Assembly: GCF_001429185.1 (NCBI RefSeq)
Contig: NZ_LMIW01000010.1
Coordinates: forward strand, 248,001-312,000
Direction: 5' to 3'
Source of the DNA: Terrabacter sp. Root85
Lineage (GTDB): Bacteria > Actinomycetota > Actinomycetes > Actinomycetales > Dermatophilaceae
Length of the DNA: 64,000 bases
Of this stretch, positions 42,794 to 52,327 are shown piece by piece. Below the pieces are notes generated by a model that saw only the letters and a program-made list of their open reading frames with translations, was not told the origin of the DNA and did not search any database. Within the stretch, counting starts at the first letter, position 1. Every line of letters starts with the position of its first letter. The translations under genes and the position numbers were made by a program.

Positions 42794-42843
42794 GGCGGCC
42801 CGTCGAACCAACCCGAGATCCGGAGCCGCCCACGGGCGGCTCC
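42794..42843 (+). promoter_or_regulatory. Transcription attenuator of trpS
   Basis: Terminator stem GGAGCCGCC (42822-42830) pairs with GGCGGCTCC (42835-42843). GGCGGC at 42794-42799, directly after the leader stop, can instead pair with GCCGCC (42825-42830) as the antiterminator. A ribosome at the stop codon covers 42794-42799 and lets the terminator form; one stalled at the Trp codons does not. Confidence 0.82.
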
Positions 42844-42906
42844 TCGCATGTCCACGACGTGCGGCGAGGTCTCTCCCGTGGGCCACCCACCACACCAGGA
42901 GAGACC

Positions 42907-44058
42907 ATGACCAGCACCATCACCAGCAGCACGACCCGCCCCGCCGCACCGCTCGCCCCCGGCGACGCCGACGAGAGGGCGACGTATGCCGTGGCCCTGG
43001 AGCGCAGCGCCGTCCTCGACGCGCTCATCGACGAGCACGCCACCGATGCCGCCAAGGACGCCGAGGACGCCGCACGTTTCCGGATGCTGACCGGTGACCG
43101 CCCCACCGGCCCGCTCCACATCGGCCACTACCTCGCCAGCCTGCGTAACCGGGTCCGGCTGCAGGAGAAGGGGGTCGAGACGTTCGTCGTCATCGCCGAC
43201 TACCAGGTCATCACCGACCGCGACTCGGTCGGCGAGATCGGTGCCAACGTCCAGGGGCTCGTGCTCGACTACCTCGCCGCCGGCCTCGACCCGGACCGGA
43301 CGACGATCTTCACGCACAGCGCGGTGCCGGCCCTCAACCAGCTCATGCTGCCGTTCCTGTCCCTCGTCACCGACGCGGAGCTGCGCCGCAACCCGACGGT
43401 CAAGGACGAGCTCGCCCTGTCCGACGGACGGCCGCTGTCGGGCCTGCTGCTCACCTACCCGGTGCACCAGGCAGCCGACATCCTCTTCTGCCACAGCCGG
43501 ATCGTGCCGGTCGGCCGGGACCAGCTGCCGCACCTCGAGCAGACCCGAGCCATCGCGCGCCGTTTCAACCAGAGGTATGCCGCGGGGCACAGCGTCTTCG
43601 CCGAGCCCGAGGCCCTGCTCAGCGAGGTCCCACTGCTGCTCGGGACGGACGGCACGAAGATGAGCAAGAGCAAGGGCAACGTCATCAACCTGCGCGACAG
43701 CGCCGACGAGACGGCCGCCCGGGTGCGGGCCGCGCGGACCGACTCGGAGCGACGGATCACGTTCGACCCCAAGGGCCGTCCTGCCGTGGCGAACCTGCTG
43801 ACGATCGCGGGACTGTTCCTCGACGAGGCACCGGAGGCGGTGGCCGAGCGGGTCGGCGACGGCGGCGCCCAAGCCCTCAAGCGCGTCGTCACCGATGCGG
43901 TCAACGAGTCCCTTGCCGGGCACCGGGCGCGGCGGGCCGACCTCGCCCGCGACCCGGCATACGTCACCTCGGTGCTCCACGAGGGGAACGCGCGCGCCAA
44001 CGAGGTGGCCGAGCGGACGCTGGCGACCGTGCGGGCGGTGATGGGGATGAGCTACTGA
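42907..44058 (+). CDS. trpS: Tryptophan--tRNA ligase under attenuation control
   Basis: 383 residues from ATG 42907, with GGAGAG 3 nt upstream. An N-terminal extension (~60 residues) precedes the class I aminoacyl-tRNA synthetase core: HIGH-type GPLHIGHY and KMSKS-type KMSKSKGN. The segments MLTGDRPTGPLHIGHY, VVIADYQVITDRD and TIFTHSAVPALNQL resemble the auxiliary TrpRS group that in Streptomyces is indolmycin-resistant and attenuated by a Trp leader peptide. The housekeeping trpS may therefore lie elsewhere. It charges tRNA-Trp, and the leader makes its expression rise when charged tRNA-Trp is scarce. Confidence 0.93.
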   Translation: MTSTITSSTTRPAAPLAPGDADERATYAVALERSAVLDALIDEHATDAAKDAEDAARFRMLTGDRPTGPLHIGHYLASLRNRVRLQEKGVETFVVIADYQVITDRDSVGEIGANVQGLVLDYLAAGLDPDRTTIFTHSAVPALNQLMLPFLSLVTDAELRRNPTVKDELALSDGRPLSGLLLTYPVHQAADILFCHSRIVPVGRDQLPHLEQTRAIARRFNQRYAAGHSVFAEPEALLSEVPLLLGTDGTKMSKSKGNVINLRDSADETAARVRAARTDSERRITFDPKGRPAVANLLTIAGLFLDEAPEAVAERVGDGGAQALKRVVTDAVNESLAGHRARRADLARDPAYVTSVLHEGNARANEVAERTLATVRAVMGMSY

Positions 44059-44109
44059 GACCCGCAAAACCACATCGCGTGCCCGGCCCCGACGGCCCTA
44101 GCCTGAGCC

Positions 44110-44652
44110 ATGGAGAACGACACGCAGCCGGGCGATCTCGCCGGCGCGACACCGCAGGAGCAGCTCGCGGCGATCGCCGATGTGGGCCGGCTCCTCGACG
44201 GTGCCGGTGTGCAGCACTGGCTCTTCGGGGGTTGGGGTGTCGACTTCTGGGTGGGCCGCGTCACGCGTCCACATGATGACGTCGACCTGGCCGTCCGGCG
44301 CGACGACGGCCCCGCGCTGCACGCTGCCCTCGTCGGAAACGGTTGGCTGCACACGCCGTTCGAGGACGAGGTCGTGGGCACGCGCTACGTGCGTGCCGGG
44401 GTGCTGCTCGAGCTGACCTTCGTGGTCGACGAGGGCGGGAGGGTCGTCATCCCGTTCGAGCCCGAGGCCGCCGTGTGGTCCGAGCAGCCGTTCGGGGACG
44501 CACGGCAGACACTCGACGGGGTCACGGCGCGGGTCCCGGCTCTCGAGATCATGGTTCGCGACAAGAGGCGGCCCCGCGTCGACGACGAGCAGGACGAGGC
44601 CAAGGACCGAGCGGACTATGAGGCGCTCTCACGGATCGACGGGGGCGCCTGA
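44110..44652 (+). CDS. Nucleotidyltransferase, aminoglycoside/lincosamide adenylyltransferase-like
   Basis: 180 residues from ATG 44110. WLFGGWGVDFWVGRVTRPHD is the GG-W-x-D-x-x-x-G-R-x-x-R-x-H-x-D block of small nucleotidyltransferases of the ANT(2'')/LinB-like fold, and DVDLAV supplies the metal-binding acids. Such proteins transfer AMP to small molecules including antibiotics, but many genomic members have no known substrate, so I do not call it a resistance gene. Its last 37 nt overlap the convergent acyltransferase gene. Confidence 0.78.
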   Translation: MENDTQPGDLAGATPQEQLAAIADVGRLLDGAGVQHWLFGGWGVDFWVGRVTRPHDDVDLAVRRDDGPALHAALVGNGWLHTPFEDEVVGTRYVRAGVLLELTFVVDEGGRVVIPFEPEAAVWSEQPFGDARQTLDGVTARVPALEIMVRDKRRPRVDDEQDEAKDRADYEALSRIDGGA

Positions 44653-45479
44653 GCGCCACCCGTCGTGACTCGACTGCGCCGGATGCGACGCAGGCGGGCG
44701 CGCTTGCGGGAGCGCTGGATCCGCGCCTCGGCTGCGAGGTCTGCCTGGCGCATACCCTCCTCGTCGAGGCGCAGACCCTCCTCGGAACCCGGCGCCGTGC
44801 CCCCGCGGGAGGCGGGGATCCACCAGCGGTCGGCGTCGTCCTTCGGCTGGTCGGGATAGGCGTCCATCGCCTCCGCGAGCACGACCTGCAGGCGGTCCCG
44901 CAGCTGCTCCGAGACGGCATACGGCTCGGCGTCGGGCGCGGGACTCAGCGGCTCGCCCACGACGATCGTGACGGCCGTGCCCCGGCGGAGGCTGAACCGA
45001 CCACCCACGGTGAGGATCCGCTGGCTGCCCCAGACGGCCACCGGGATGAGCGGCACCTGGCACCACGTCGCGACCGCGGCCGCGCCGGGACGAAACGGCC
45101 GCAGCTGCCACGAGTGCGAGATCGTCGCCTCGGGGAAGAGACCGACGACCTCACCGGCCCGGGCCCTCGCGACGGCGTGGCGCAGCGAGACCTCACCGTG
45201 TGCGCGATCGACGGCCACGTGCCCCATCGCCCGCATCGCGGCGCCGACGACCGGTGGTGTGAAGACGCCCTGCTTGGCGAGGAAGCGGACGAAGCGACCC
45301 CGCTGTCGTCCGACGAGGCCGACGAACAGGAAGTCGAGGAAGCCCACGTGGTTGGCGGCGAGCACCGCGCCACGCTCGCGCGGCAGGTGCTCGGCGCCCC
45401 GTACGTCGATGCGCAGCCCGAGCGCCGCGAAGACGCCGAGGGCAGCGCGGATGACGAGGCGATAGGTCCGGTCGGTCAC
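44616..45479 (-). CDS. 1-acyl-glycerol-3-phosphate acyltransferase-like (PlsC) protein
   Basis: 287 residues from GTG 45479; the longer frame upstream is antisense to the next gene. The PlsC motifs are NHVGFLD (NHx4D-type, near residue 47) and FPEATIS (variant of FPEGT), with a hydrophobic N-terminal helix. It should acylate lysophosphatidic acid or a related lipid at the membrane. The last ~60 residues form a charged Arg/Glu-rich tail beyond the domain. It overlaps the convergent nucleotidyltransferase gene by 37 nt at the 3' end. Confidence 0.86.
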   Translation of the reverse strand: MTDRTYRLVIRAALGVFAALGLRIDVRGAEHLPRERGAVLAANHVGFLDFLFVGLVGRQRGRFVRFLAKQGVFTPPVVGAAMRAMGHVAVDRAHGEVSLRHAVARARAGEVVGLFPEATISHSWQLRPFRPGAAAVATWCQVPLIPVAVWGSQRILTVGGRFSLRRGTAVTIVVGEPLSPAPDAEPYAVSEQLRDRLQVVLAEAMDAYPDQPKDDADRWWIPASRGGTAPGSEEGLRLDEEGMRQADLAAEARIQRSRKRARLRRIRRSRVTTGGAQAPPSIRESAS

Positions 45480-45668
45480 ACCCCATCTTCGTCGCAGGAC
45501 CGCCGATCGGATGGGCAGCGACACGTCGGCGGCGCCGCGTTCGGGCGCGGCAGCCGAGCCCTCGGGCCGGTCGCAGCGGACCGGCGTATCACCCGGTCGC
45601 GCCGGGCCGTCTGTCCCGATGGAAGGCGGCACCGGCCGCCTCCGCGGGGACCATCTGGGAGGACGGAC

Positions 45669-46721
45669 ATGGCACAGGCGTCGGTGGGACTGGCGGTGAC
45701 GCCTGCGGCGCAGCGCGGGTCGTCGTGGCGCCCGGCCCTGCTCTGGGTGCAGGACCACGTGACCGGGCGCGACCGTGAGCTCGCCCGGTTGGACTGGCAG
45801 ATCGAGAGCGTCCGGGCGCGCTTGGCGGGACAGCCCTTGCGAGCCTCCGAGGCGTGGGAGGGCCGGGACGACGCCCGCGACCGCCCGGACCCGCAGGACG
45901 AGGTGCTCCTGCTCCTCGACAAGGCAGCCGTCGCGCGCGAGCAGCACGACGCCGGCAAGGGGTGGGCCCTGGTCAGCCGGGCCGAGGAGCTCGAGGTCTC
46001 GTTCCTCGGGCGTCACCAGCTCGAGGCCGCCCGGCACAGCCTCCGGTGCGAGATCGCGCTCGACGAGGAGGCCGGCTGGTGGCGTGAGGCCGCGCTCGAC
46101 CTGTTGCGCCGGATGTCGGCCGGACCTACGGGCCCTACGGGTACCGCGGGCTCCACGGGCTCCACGGGCACGGCGGCGACGGGTGCCAATGACCCGGGTG
46201 AGGAGCCTCCCGCCCGCCGGTCGACACCGTCGGACCTTCGGGCGGACCGGGAGTACCTGCGCGAGGCGCGGCGGATCCGCAACGACCTCAACAGCAGCCG
46301 CTACACCGCGATGGAGGCCAACACGGCCCAGCGGATCTGGCTGTCGGTGATCCTCCTCGGGCTGCTCGCCGTCGCCGGCTGGCTCATCTGGGCCCACCTG
46401 AGCACGCGGTCGCCCGCGCTCGACACGCCGTGGCTCGCCTCGTCGGCGGCCGTCGCCGGGACCATCGGCGCCGTGACGAGCGCGATGCAGCGCCTGTGCG
46501 CCCGCCCGCGGGCCCAGCCTCCGTCGCACCTCGGGTCGCTGACCACCGCCGTCGTGCACGCCCTGATCGGTTCGGTGGCGGCGCTGACCTTCTACTTCGC
46601 GGCGGCCGGTGGCCTCATCACCTTCCCCGGTGCGCACGCCGACCTGCTCATCGTGCTCGGCGCCTTCGGGTCCGGGTTCGCCGAGCGGCTCGTCGTCTAC
46701 GTGCCGCGGAACAAGTCCTGA
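45669..46721 (+). CDS. Membrane protein with collagen-like linker, function unknown
   Basis: 350 residues from ATG 45669, with GGGAGGA 5 nt upstream. The N-terminal ~155 residues are soluble and helical. A short linker follows with six collagen-like Gly-X-Y triplets (GPTGPTGTAGSTGSTGTA, about residues 155-172), encoded by repetitive DNA. After a charged segment come four hydrophobic helices (about 220-240, 258-278, 295-320, 328-345). I recognise no family. The large helical domain is probably cytoplasmic. Confidence 0.72.
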   Translation: MAQASVGLAVTPAAQRGSSWRPALLWVQDHVTGRDRELARLDWQIESVRARLAGQPLRASEAWEGRDDARDRPDPQDEVLLLLDKAAVAREQHDAGKGWALVSRAEELEVSFLGRHQLEAARHSLRCEIALDEEAGWWREAALDLLRRMSAGPTGPTGTAGSTGSTGTAATGANDPGEEPPARRSTPSDLRADREYLREARRIRNDLNSSRYTAMEANTAQRIWLSVILLGLLAVAGWLIWAHLSTRSPALDTPWLASSAAVAGTIGAVTSAMQRLCARPRAQPPSHLGSLTTAVVHALIGSVAALTFYFAAAGGLITFPGAHADLLIVLGAFGSGFAERLVVYVPRNKS

Positions 46722-46723
46722 GC

Positions 46724-46757
46724 GGGTGCGGTCCCGGCACGGGCCGGGACCGCACCC
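46724..46757. terminator. Terminator between the membrane-protein gene and phoD
   Basis: Perfect 15-bp stem GGGTGCGGTCCCGGC (46724-46738) with GCCGGGACCGCACCC (46743-46757) and a 4-nt loop, directly after the stop at 46721. Confidence 0.88.
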
Positions 46758-46809
46758 GACCTGGGTGAGGCGCCGGGTGTGGCGGGGGGCCACCCGACGG
46801 GGTGGGCGC

Positions 46810-48474
46810 TCAGGCGCTGCCGTGGGTCTCCTCGCGGATCGTGTCGGCGACGATCTGCTCCTGACTCGGGGTCGAGCGCCGCAGGGTCCTCGTCGGCAGC
46901 GGGTGGTCGGCGGTCTGCCGCAAGCCGCGGATGCCGTCGTCGATGACGAACTCCGCGCGGGTGAACGCCTCCGCGCCGGGTGTCGTCACGACCGGCACGC
47001 ACCGGAAGCGCGCCGTCAGCTCGGACGGGGTGATCGTCGTCGAGACGTAGCCGCGCAGGTTGGTCCAGAAGCGCAGGTTGGGGTTCCACGTGGCCCACGG
47101 GTGCTGGCCCGTCGGGCTGTCGTAGCCGTTGCCGCCCGACGTGATCGAGCTCGTGATGAGCTCCGATCCGACGACCTCGCCGGGCTGGTCCCAGTCGAGG
47201 TAGAGGTCCGAGGCCCAGTGGGCGTGCACGTCGCCGGTCAGCACGACGGGGTTGCGCACTCCGGCATCGAGCCAGCCCTGGGTGACCCGCCGACGCGACG
47301 CGCGGTAGCCGTCCCACGCATCCATCGACACGGTCGTCCGCGCCGTCGCGTCGTTGTCGCGCTGCCCGAAGAAGACCTGCTGGCCGAGCAGGTCCCACTG
47401 CGCCTCCGACTGCCGGAAGCCGTCGAGCAGCCACTGCTCCTGCTCCATCCCGGGCAGCGAGCGCGTCGGGTCGTCCGCCGCGGGACAGTCCTTGTAGCCG
47501 TCGCCGCAGGCCTGGTCGGAGCGGTACTGGCGCGTGTCGAGCATGTGGAAGTTCGCGAGCCGACCCCACCGGACGCGGCGGTAGAGGTCGAGGTTCGGGC
47601 CGTCCGGCACCGACGAGCGGCGCAGCGGCATGTTCTCGTAGTACGCGCGGTAGGCCGCGGCCCGGCGCTGGAGGAACGTCGGCGTCTCGGCGACCTTCTC
47701 GGGGACGTCCCCGGCGTAGTTGTTGTCGACCTCGTGGTCGTCCCAGACGGCGAGCCACGGCGCAGCGGCGTGCGCAGCCTGGAGGTCGGGGTCGCTCTTG
47801 TACTGCGCGTAGCGCTGCCGGTAGCCGGCGAGCGTCGTCGTCTCCGGGCCGGCATGGTTGCGGCCGACGCCGTTGCCGCCGCCCTCGTACTGGTAGTCGC
47901 CGAGGTGCAGGATGACGTCCGGCCGCTCCTCCGCGAGGCGCCCGTAGGCCGTGAAGTAGCCCGCGGGGAAGTTCGAGCACGAGACGAACGCCATGGCGAG
48001 CGCCGACGGGGTCTCCCACGGGTTCGGCGCGGTGACCGCCCGACCGGGCTCGGAGAGGTGCTTGCCCAGACGGAAGCGGTAGAAGTACTCCCGGCCCGGT
48101 CGGAGGCCGTGGACCTCGACGTGCACGGAGTGGGCCCAACCGGGCTGTGCCGCAACCGATCCCGCCTTGACGACGTCGGCGAATCGGTCGTCCGACGCGA
48201 CCTGCCAGTTCAGCTGGTAGGTCGCGGACGGCATACCACCGAGTCCGTCGGCGGCGAGCGGGTCGAGGGCGAGGCGCGTCCAGAGGACGAAGCCGTCGGG
48301 CTCGGGGTCGCCGCTGGCGACGCCGAGGGTGAAGGGGTTGGCGGCCGGGACGACGGCCGCCGCGCTGGGACGGCTGTCGAGGACGACGCCGGCCCCGGCG
48401 AGGGCGACGGTCCCGGTGGCGAGGCCACCACGGAGAAGGGTTCGGCGAGAGGGCAGCTGGTGAGTCGTGTCCAT
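46810..48474 (-). CDS. phoD: Alkaline phosphatase D, Tat-exported
   Basis: 554 residues from ATG 48474. The N-terminus is a twin-arginine signal (SRRTLLRGG, Ala-rich core, cleavage near SAAA). An N-terminal beta domain (NPFTLGVASGDPEPDGFVLWTR) precedes the PhoD metallophosphatase core with its ligands: HLGDYQYE, WDDHEVDNNYAG, and LTGDVHAHW. PhoD enzymes use Ca2+ and Fe3+ to hydrolyse phosphomonoesters and diesters outside the cell and supply phosphate. No Pho box was identified upstream. Confidence 0.94.
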   Translation of the reverse strand: MDTTHQLPSRRTLLRGGLATGTVALAGAGVVLDSRPSAAAVVPAANPFTLGVASGDPEPDGFVLWTRLALDPLAADGLGGMPSATYQLNWQVASDDRFADVVKAGSVAAQPGWAHSVHVEVHGLRPGREYFYRFRLGKHLSEPGRAVTAPNPWETPSALAMAFVSCSNFPAGYFTAYGRLAEERPDVILHLGDYQYEGGGNGVGRNHAGPETTTLAGYRQRYAQYKSDPDLQAAHAAAPWLAVWDDHEVDNNYAGDVPEKVAETPTFLQRRAAAYRAYYENMPLRRSSVPDGPNLDLYRRVRWGRLANFHMLDTRQYRSDQACGDGYKDCPAADDPTRSLPGMEQEQWLLDGFRQSEAQWDLLGQQVFFGQRDNDATARTTVSMDAWDGYRASRRRVTQGWLDAGVRNPVVLTGDVHAHWASDLYLDWDQPGEVVGSELITSSITSGGNGYDSPTGQHPWATWNPNLRFWTNLRGYVSTTITPSELTARFRCVPVVTTPGAEAFTRAEFVIDDGIRGLRQTADHPLPTRTLRRSTPSQEQIVADTIREETHGSA

Positions 48475-48773
48475 GTCGTCCACATTTGTGACTCCGCGGC
48501 CGCCGCAGCCCACCACGCGGAGAACCTCAGGTGAAGCGTTGGGGCCGGATGGCGTATGCCGTGGTCCCCCCGCGGGTGCCCATGGGCCCGACCGCTCGTC
48601 CTCGGACTCGGACCGCTCGGCGGGCTACTCGTCGGTAGCGATGAGACCCGGCTCACTCCGCCCTTGAAGCGCGAACTAGCCTGCGTTTGAGTTGTGCATC
48701 AACCACGTCGACCCCGCCGACACGTGCGCGGGCGGCGCGACCGCACCATCGTCGATGCGAAAGGGTGACACCA

Positions 48774-50759
48774 GTGAGCGAAGAGCCGCTCGAGAACCTC
48801 GTCCATGAGGGACTGACCTTCCCGCCGCCGCCCGAGTTCGCCGCGCAGGCGAACGGCACGGCCGACCTCTACGACCAGGCGGCCGATGACCACGACGGCT
48901 TCTGGGCCGAGCAGGCCCGCACCTACCTGACGTGGAGCACGCCGTTCACGCAGTCGCTCGACTGGAGCAACCCGCCCTTCGCGAAGTGGTTCGCCGACGG
49001 CGAGCTCAACGCGTGCGTCAACGCCGTCGACCGCCACGTCGAGGCGGGGCGGGGCGACAAGGTCGCGATCCACTTCGTCGGTGAGCCCGAGGGCGACACC
49101 CGCGACATCACGTACGCCGACCTCCACGCCGAGGTGCAGCGCGCGGCCAACGCCCTCGCCGACCTCGGCGTCGGCAAGGGCGACACCGTCGCGATCTACC
49201 TGCCGATGATCCCCGAGGCCGCGGTCGCGATGCTTGCCTGTGCCCGACTCGGCGCCCCGCACTCCGTCGTCTTCGGCGGCTTCTCGGCCGAGGCCCTGCA
49301 CTCGCGCATCGACGACGCCAAGGCGAAGGTCGTCATCACGTCCGACGGCGGCTACCGCCGCGGCGCCCCGTCGGCCCTCAAGCCCGCGGTCGACGCGGCT
49401 CTCGACCACGACGACACGTCGGTCGAGCACGTGCTAGTCGTCAAGCGCACCGGCCAGGACACCGCGTGGAACGACCGCGACGTCTGGTGGCACGAGGCCC
49501 TCGAGAAGGCCGCGCCGACCCATGAGGCGCAGCCCTTCGAGGCCGAGCACCCGCTCTTCATCCTCTACACGTCGGGCACGACCGGGAAGCCGAAGGGCAT
49601 CTTCCACACGACCGGCGGCTACCTGACGCAGGCGGCCTACACGAACGCCGTCGTCCACGACGTCCACCGCGACACCGACGTCTACTGGTGCACCGCCGAC
49701 ATCGGCTGGGTCACCGGTCACTCCTACATCGTCTACGGGCCGCTCACCAACGGCGTCACGCAGGTGATGTACGAAGGCACCCCTGACACGCCGCACCAGG
49801 GGCGCTGGTGGGAGATCGTGCAGGACTACAAGGTCACGATCCTCTACACGGCTCCGACGGCCGTGCGCACCTTCATGAAGTGGGGCGCCGACATCCCGGC
49901 GAAGTTCGACATGAGCTCGCTGCGGCTGCTCGGGTCGGTCGGCGAGCCGATCAACCCCGAGGCGTGGCTCTGGTACCACAAGCACATCGGCGGGGGACGC
50001 GCCCCGATCGTCGACACGTGGTGGCAGACCGAGACCGGCGCCATCATGATCAGCCCGCTGCCCGGCGTCACGACCCTCGAGCCCGGCTCGGCGCAGAAGC
50101 CGATCCCCGGCATCAGCGCCGAGATCCTCGACGACGAGGGCAAGCCGTTCACGATGCCCGAGCAGGTCGGCTACCTCGTGCTGACGAAGCCGTGGCCGTC
50201 GATGCTGCGCGGCATCTGGGGCGACCCGGAGCGCTACAAGGAGACGTACTGGTCGCGGTTCGGCGAGAAGTACTACTTCGCCGGCGACGGCGCGAAGTAC
50301 GACGCCGACGGCAACATCTGGCTGCTCGGCCGCGTCGACGACGTCATGAACGTCTCCGGCCACCGCCTCTCGACGGCCGAGATCGAGTCGGCCCTCGTGT
50401 CGCACCCGAAGGTCGCCGAGGCCGCGGTGGTCGGCGCCAACGACGAGACGACGGGCCAGGCCGTGTGCGCGTTCGTCATCCTGCGCCAGGAGTTCGTCGA
50501 GGAGGCCGACGAGGTGGGCGAGGGCAAGGACCTCGTCCAGGAGCTGCGCAACCACGTGGCCAAGGAGATCGGCCCGATCGCGAAGCCGCGCTCGATCATG
50601 ATCGTCAGCGAGCTGCCCAAGACCCGCTCCGGCAAGATCATGCGGCGCCTCCTGCGTGACGTGGCCGAGGGTCGCGAGGTCGGCGACGTGACGACGCTCG
50701 CCGACAGCTCGGTGATGGAGCTCATCAAGACAGGTATGTCGACGGTCTCCTCCGACTAA
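48774..50759 (+). CDS. acsA: Acetyl-CoA synthetase
   Basis: 661 residues from GTG 48774, with AAAGGG 8 nt upstream. ANL-superfamily motifs are intact: [12 protein letters not shown] (P-loop), [23 protein letters not shown], and [30 protein letters not shown] near the C-terminus carries the catalytic Lys that is the usual target of reversible acetylation. It converts acetate, ATP and CoA to acetyl-CoA. A TAGCCT box at 48677-48682 could be its -10, giving a ~90-nt leader. A strong hairpin follows. Confidence 0.96.
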   Translation: MSEEPLENLVHEGLTFPPPPEFAAQANGTADLYDQAADDHDGFWAEQARTYLTWSTPFTQSLDWSNPPFAKWFADGELNACVNAVDRHVEAGRGDKVAIHFVGEPEGDTRDITYADLHAEVQRAANALADLGVGKGDTVAIYLPMIPEAAVAMLACARLGAPHSVVFGGFSAEALHSRIDDAKAKVVITSDGGYRRGAPSALKPAVDAALDHDDTSVEHVLVVKRTGQDTAWNDRDVWWHEALEKAAPTHEAQPFEAEHPLFILYTSGTTGKPKGIFHTTGGYLTQAAYTNAVVHDVHRDTDVYWCTADIGWVTGHSYIVYGPLTNGVTQVMYEGTPDTPHQGRWWEIVQDYKVTILYTAPTAVRTFMKWGADIPAKFDMSSLRLLGSVGEPINPEAWLWYHKHIGGGRAPIVDTWWQTETGAIMISPLPGVTTLEPGSAQKPIPGISAEILDDEGKPFTMPEQVGYLVLTKPWPSMLRGIWGDPERYKETYWSRFGEKYYFAGDGAKYDADGNIWLLGRVDDVMNVSGHRLSTAEIESALVSHPKVAEAAVVGANDETTGQAVCAFVILRQEFVEEADEVGEGKDLVQELRNHVAKEIGPIAKPRSIMIVSELPKTRSGKIMRRLLRDVAEGREVGDVTTLADSSVMELIKTGMSTVSSD

Positions 50760-50794
50760 CCCATCGATCACCGGCGCCCAACCCGATGCCGATG

Positions 50795-50827
50795 CCGCCC
50801 CTCCCGCGCACCTGCGGGAGTGGGCGG
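50795..50827. terminator. Terminator after acsA
   Basis: CCGCCCCTCCCGC (50795-50807) pairs with GCGGGAGTGGGCGG (50814-50827) with one bulged T and a 6-nt loop, 36 nt after the acsA stop. The rest of 50760-51048 shows nothing else I can identify. Confidence 0.75.
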
Positions 50828-51048
50828 CGTCGGCGTGAAGAGGCCCGAGAGGCCGTGTGCCTGTACCCTGCGGTGGCGTGGCCCCCCGGCTGTACCGGCG
50901 CGCCACACCAGGGCCCGGTCGTCCGCCGCTGCGCCGGGTCCGAGCCCCACCCCCACACAGCACCTCGTCCATGGAGTCCCGTGCGCCCCACTCACCCACA
51001 GCCCGTCCCCCGTGCATGCCGCGCACACGTCGACCTGCGGACGTGCTG

Positions 51049-52257
51049 ATGAGCACCTCTGCACACGGGGGCCGGCCCGAGCTCGTCGACCCGGCGCGCC
51101 CAGGCGGCGCCGTCCTCGTCGGCGATTCGGGTCAGAGCGTTGACGCGGTCGTCGAGGATGCACGCACCAGCGTCCAGACGCACGCGACGCAGGCGCGTCC
51201 CCGACCGGACCTGGCGTGGATCTCATGGCTGCGGTTCGTGGCCATCGCCGCAGTGGTCACGATCCACACTGTTGGCTACAACGCGCTGGAGCCCGGGGCC
51301 CGGGGCACGCTGCGTGGCACCACGGCCATCTACCTCGACGTCCTGGGGGTCTTCGCGGTCCCGGTGTTCGTCATGCTGAGCGGCGCCCTGCTGCTCGACC
51401 CTGCCCGCTACCAGGGGCCGCGTGAGTTCCTCCGCAAGCGCGCCCTCCGGCTCCTGCCGGCCATCGTCTTCTGGCACGCCTGGTACTTCCTCGTGCGCGT
51501 GCTCCTCCTCGACCAGGACCTGGGGCTGAGCGACGCCGCGGCCCAGGCACTGAGCGGCAAGCTCTACGGCGCCCTCTACTTCTTCTGGATCGTGCTCGGC
51601 CTGGCGGTGCTCACACCGTTCCTCATTCCCTTCGTGGCACAGGCGACGCGCCGCCAGATGCTGGTCGTGGGCACGCTCGGGTGCCTGATGACAGCCGTGA
51701 GCCAGGCGACGGCGCAGTGGCGCGACACCCCCGACGTGTTCGTCGAGACGGCCTGGACGTGGTGGGTCCCCTACCTCGGCTACTTCCTGCTCGGCTGGGC
51801 GCTGCGCGGCGTCGTCCTGCGAGGCCGAGCGCTGGCCGGGTCGCTCGTCGTGGTTGTCGCGCTGGGAGCACTCATGCCGTGGCAGTGGCGCAACCCTGAC
51901 GCACCGGAGTGGCTCGAGACGATGAGCCCGGCCTGGTACTACAGCATCACGGCGATGGTCTACTCGGCGGCACTGTTTCTCCTCTTCCAAGGAGTGATCC
52001 GGCGCGACGGACCGCTGCACCGTCTCGCCTCGCCCCGGATGAGCTCGCTGGCGCGAACCCTCGGTGACGCGACGATGGGAGTCTTCGCGCTCCACCTCAC
52101 GATCCTGTTGTGGGCCTTCGAGTGGCCCGTCATCGGTGGCGAGCACACGGCGGGGAGCACGGTGGTCCTGCTCATGCGCATCGCGGCCGTGCTCGCATTG
52201 ACGTACGTCATCGTCCTGCTCCTGCGACGCGTGCCGGGAGTCAAGCGCCTGCTCTGA
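51049..52257 (+). CDS. Acyltransferase_3-family membrane protein
   Basis: 402 residues from ATG 51049; upstream extension of the frame is Pro/Arg-rich and unlikely to be coding. After a soluble N-terminus (~50 residues) the acyltransferase_3 fold begins with WISWLRFVAIAAVVTIHTVG, where the His is the expected catalytic residue, followed by ~10 TM helices. RKRALRLLPAIVFWHAWYF is the family's basic motif after helix 3. These proteins add acetyl or other acyl groups to surface polysaccharides or lipids. The convergent neighbour encodes a secreted surface protein, so both may act at the cell surface. Confidence 0.85.
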   Translation: MSTSAHGGRPELVDPARPGGAVLVGDSGQSVDAVVEDARTSVQTHATQARPRPDLAWISWLRFVAIAAVVTIHTVGYNALEPGARGTLRGTTAIYLDVLGVFAVPVFVMLSGALLLDPARYQGPREFLRKRALRLLPAIVFWHAWYFLVRVLLLDQDLGLSDAAAQALSGKLYGALYFFWIVLGLAVLTPFLIPFVAQATRRQMLVVGTLGCLMTAVSQATAQWRDTPDVFVETAWTWWVPYLGYFLLGWALRGVVLRGRALAGSLVVVVALGALMPWQWRNPDAPEWLETMSPAWYYSITAMVYSAALFLLFQGVIRRDGPLHRLASPRMSSLARTLGDATMGVFALHLTILLWAFEWPVIGGEHTAGSTVVLLMRIAAVLALTYVIVLLLRRVPGVKRLL

Positions 52258-52281
52258 CGCGGTTCCGCCTCCCGCCCGAAG

Positions 52282-52307
52282 CCGGACCCTGGACGCCCTG
52301 GGTCCGG
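52282..52307. terminator. Hairpin between acyltransferase and CotH-type genes
   Basis: CCGGACCC (52282-52289) and GGGTCCGG (52300-52307) are inverted copies around a 10-nt loop, between convergent genes. Confidence 0.6.
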
Positions 52308-52327
52308 ACGCCCGGTCGCGGCGACCG

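Noticed and set aside
44110-44652. Antibiotic-resistance gene call for the nucleotidyltransferase
   Set aside because: The fold is right but the substrate is not predictable; no mobile element or resistance context is present.
46697-48139. 480-codon minus-strand frame overlapping phoD
   Set aside because: Same strand but different frame from phoD, whose metal ligands and Tat signal are clear; the alternative is an Arg/Pro-rich shadow.
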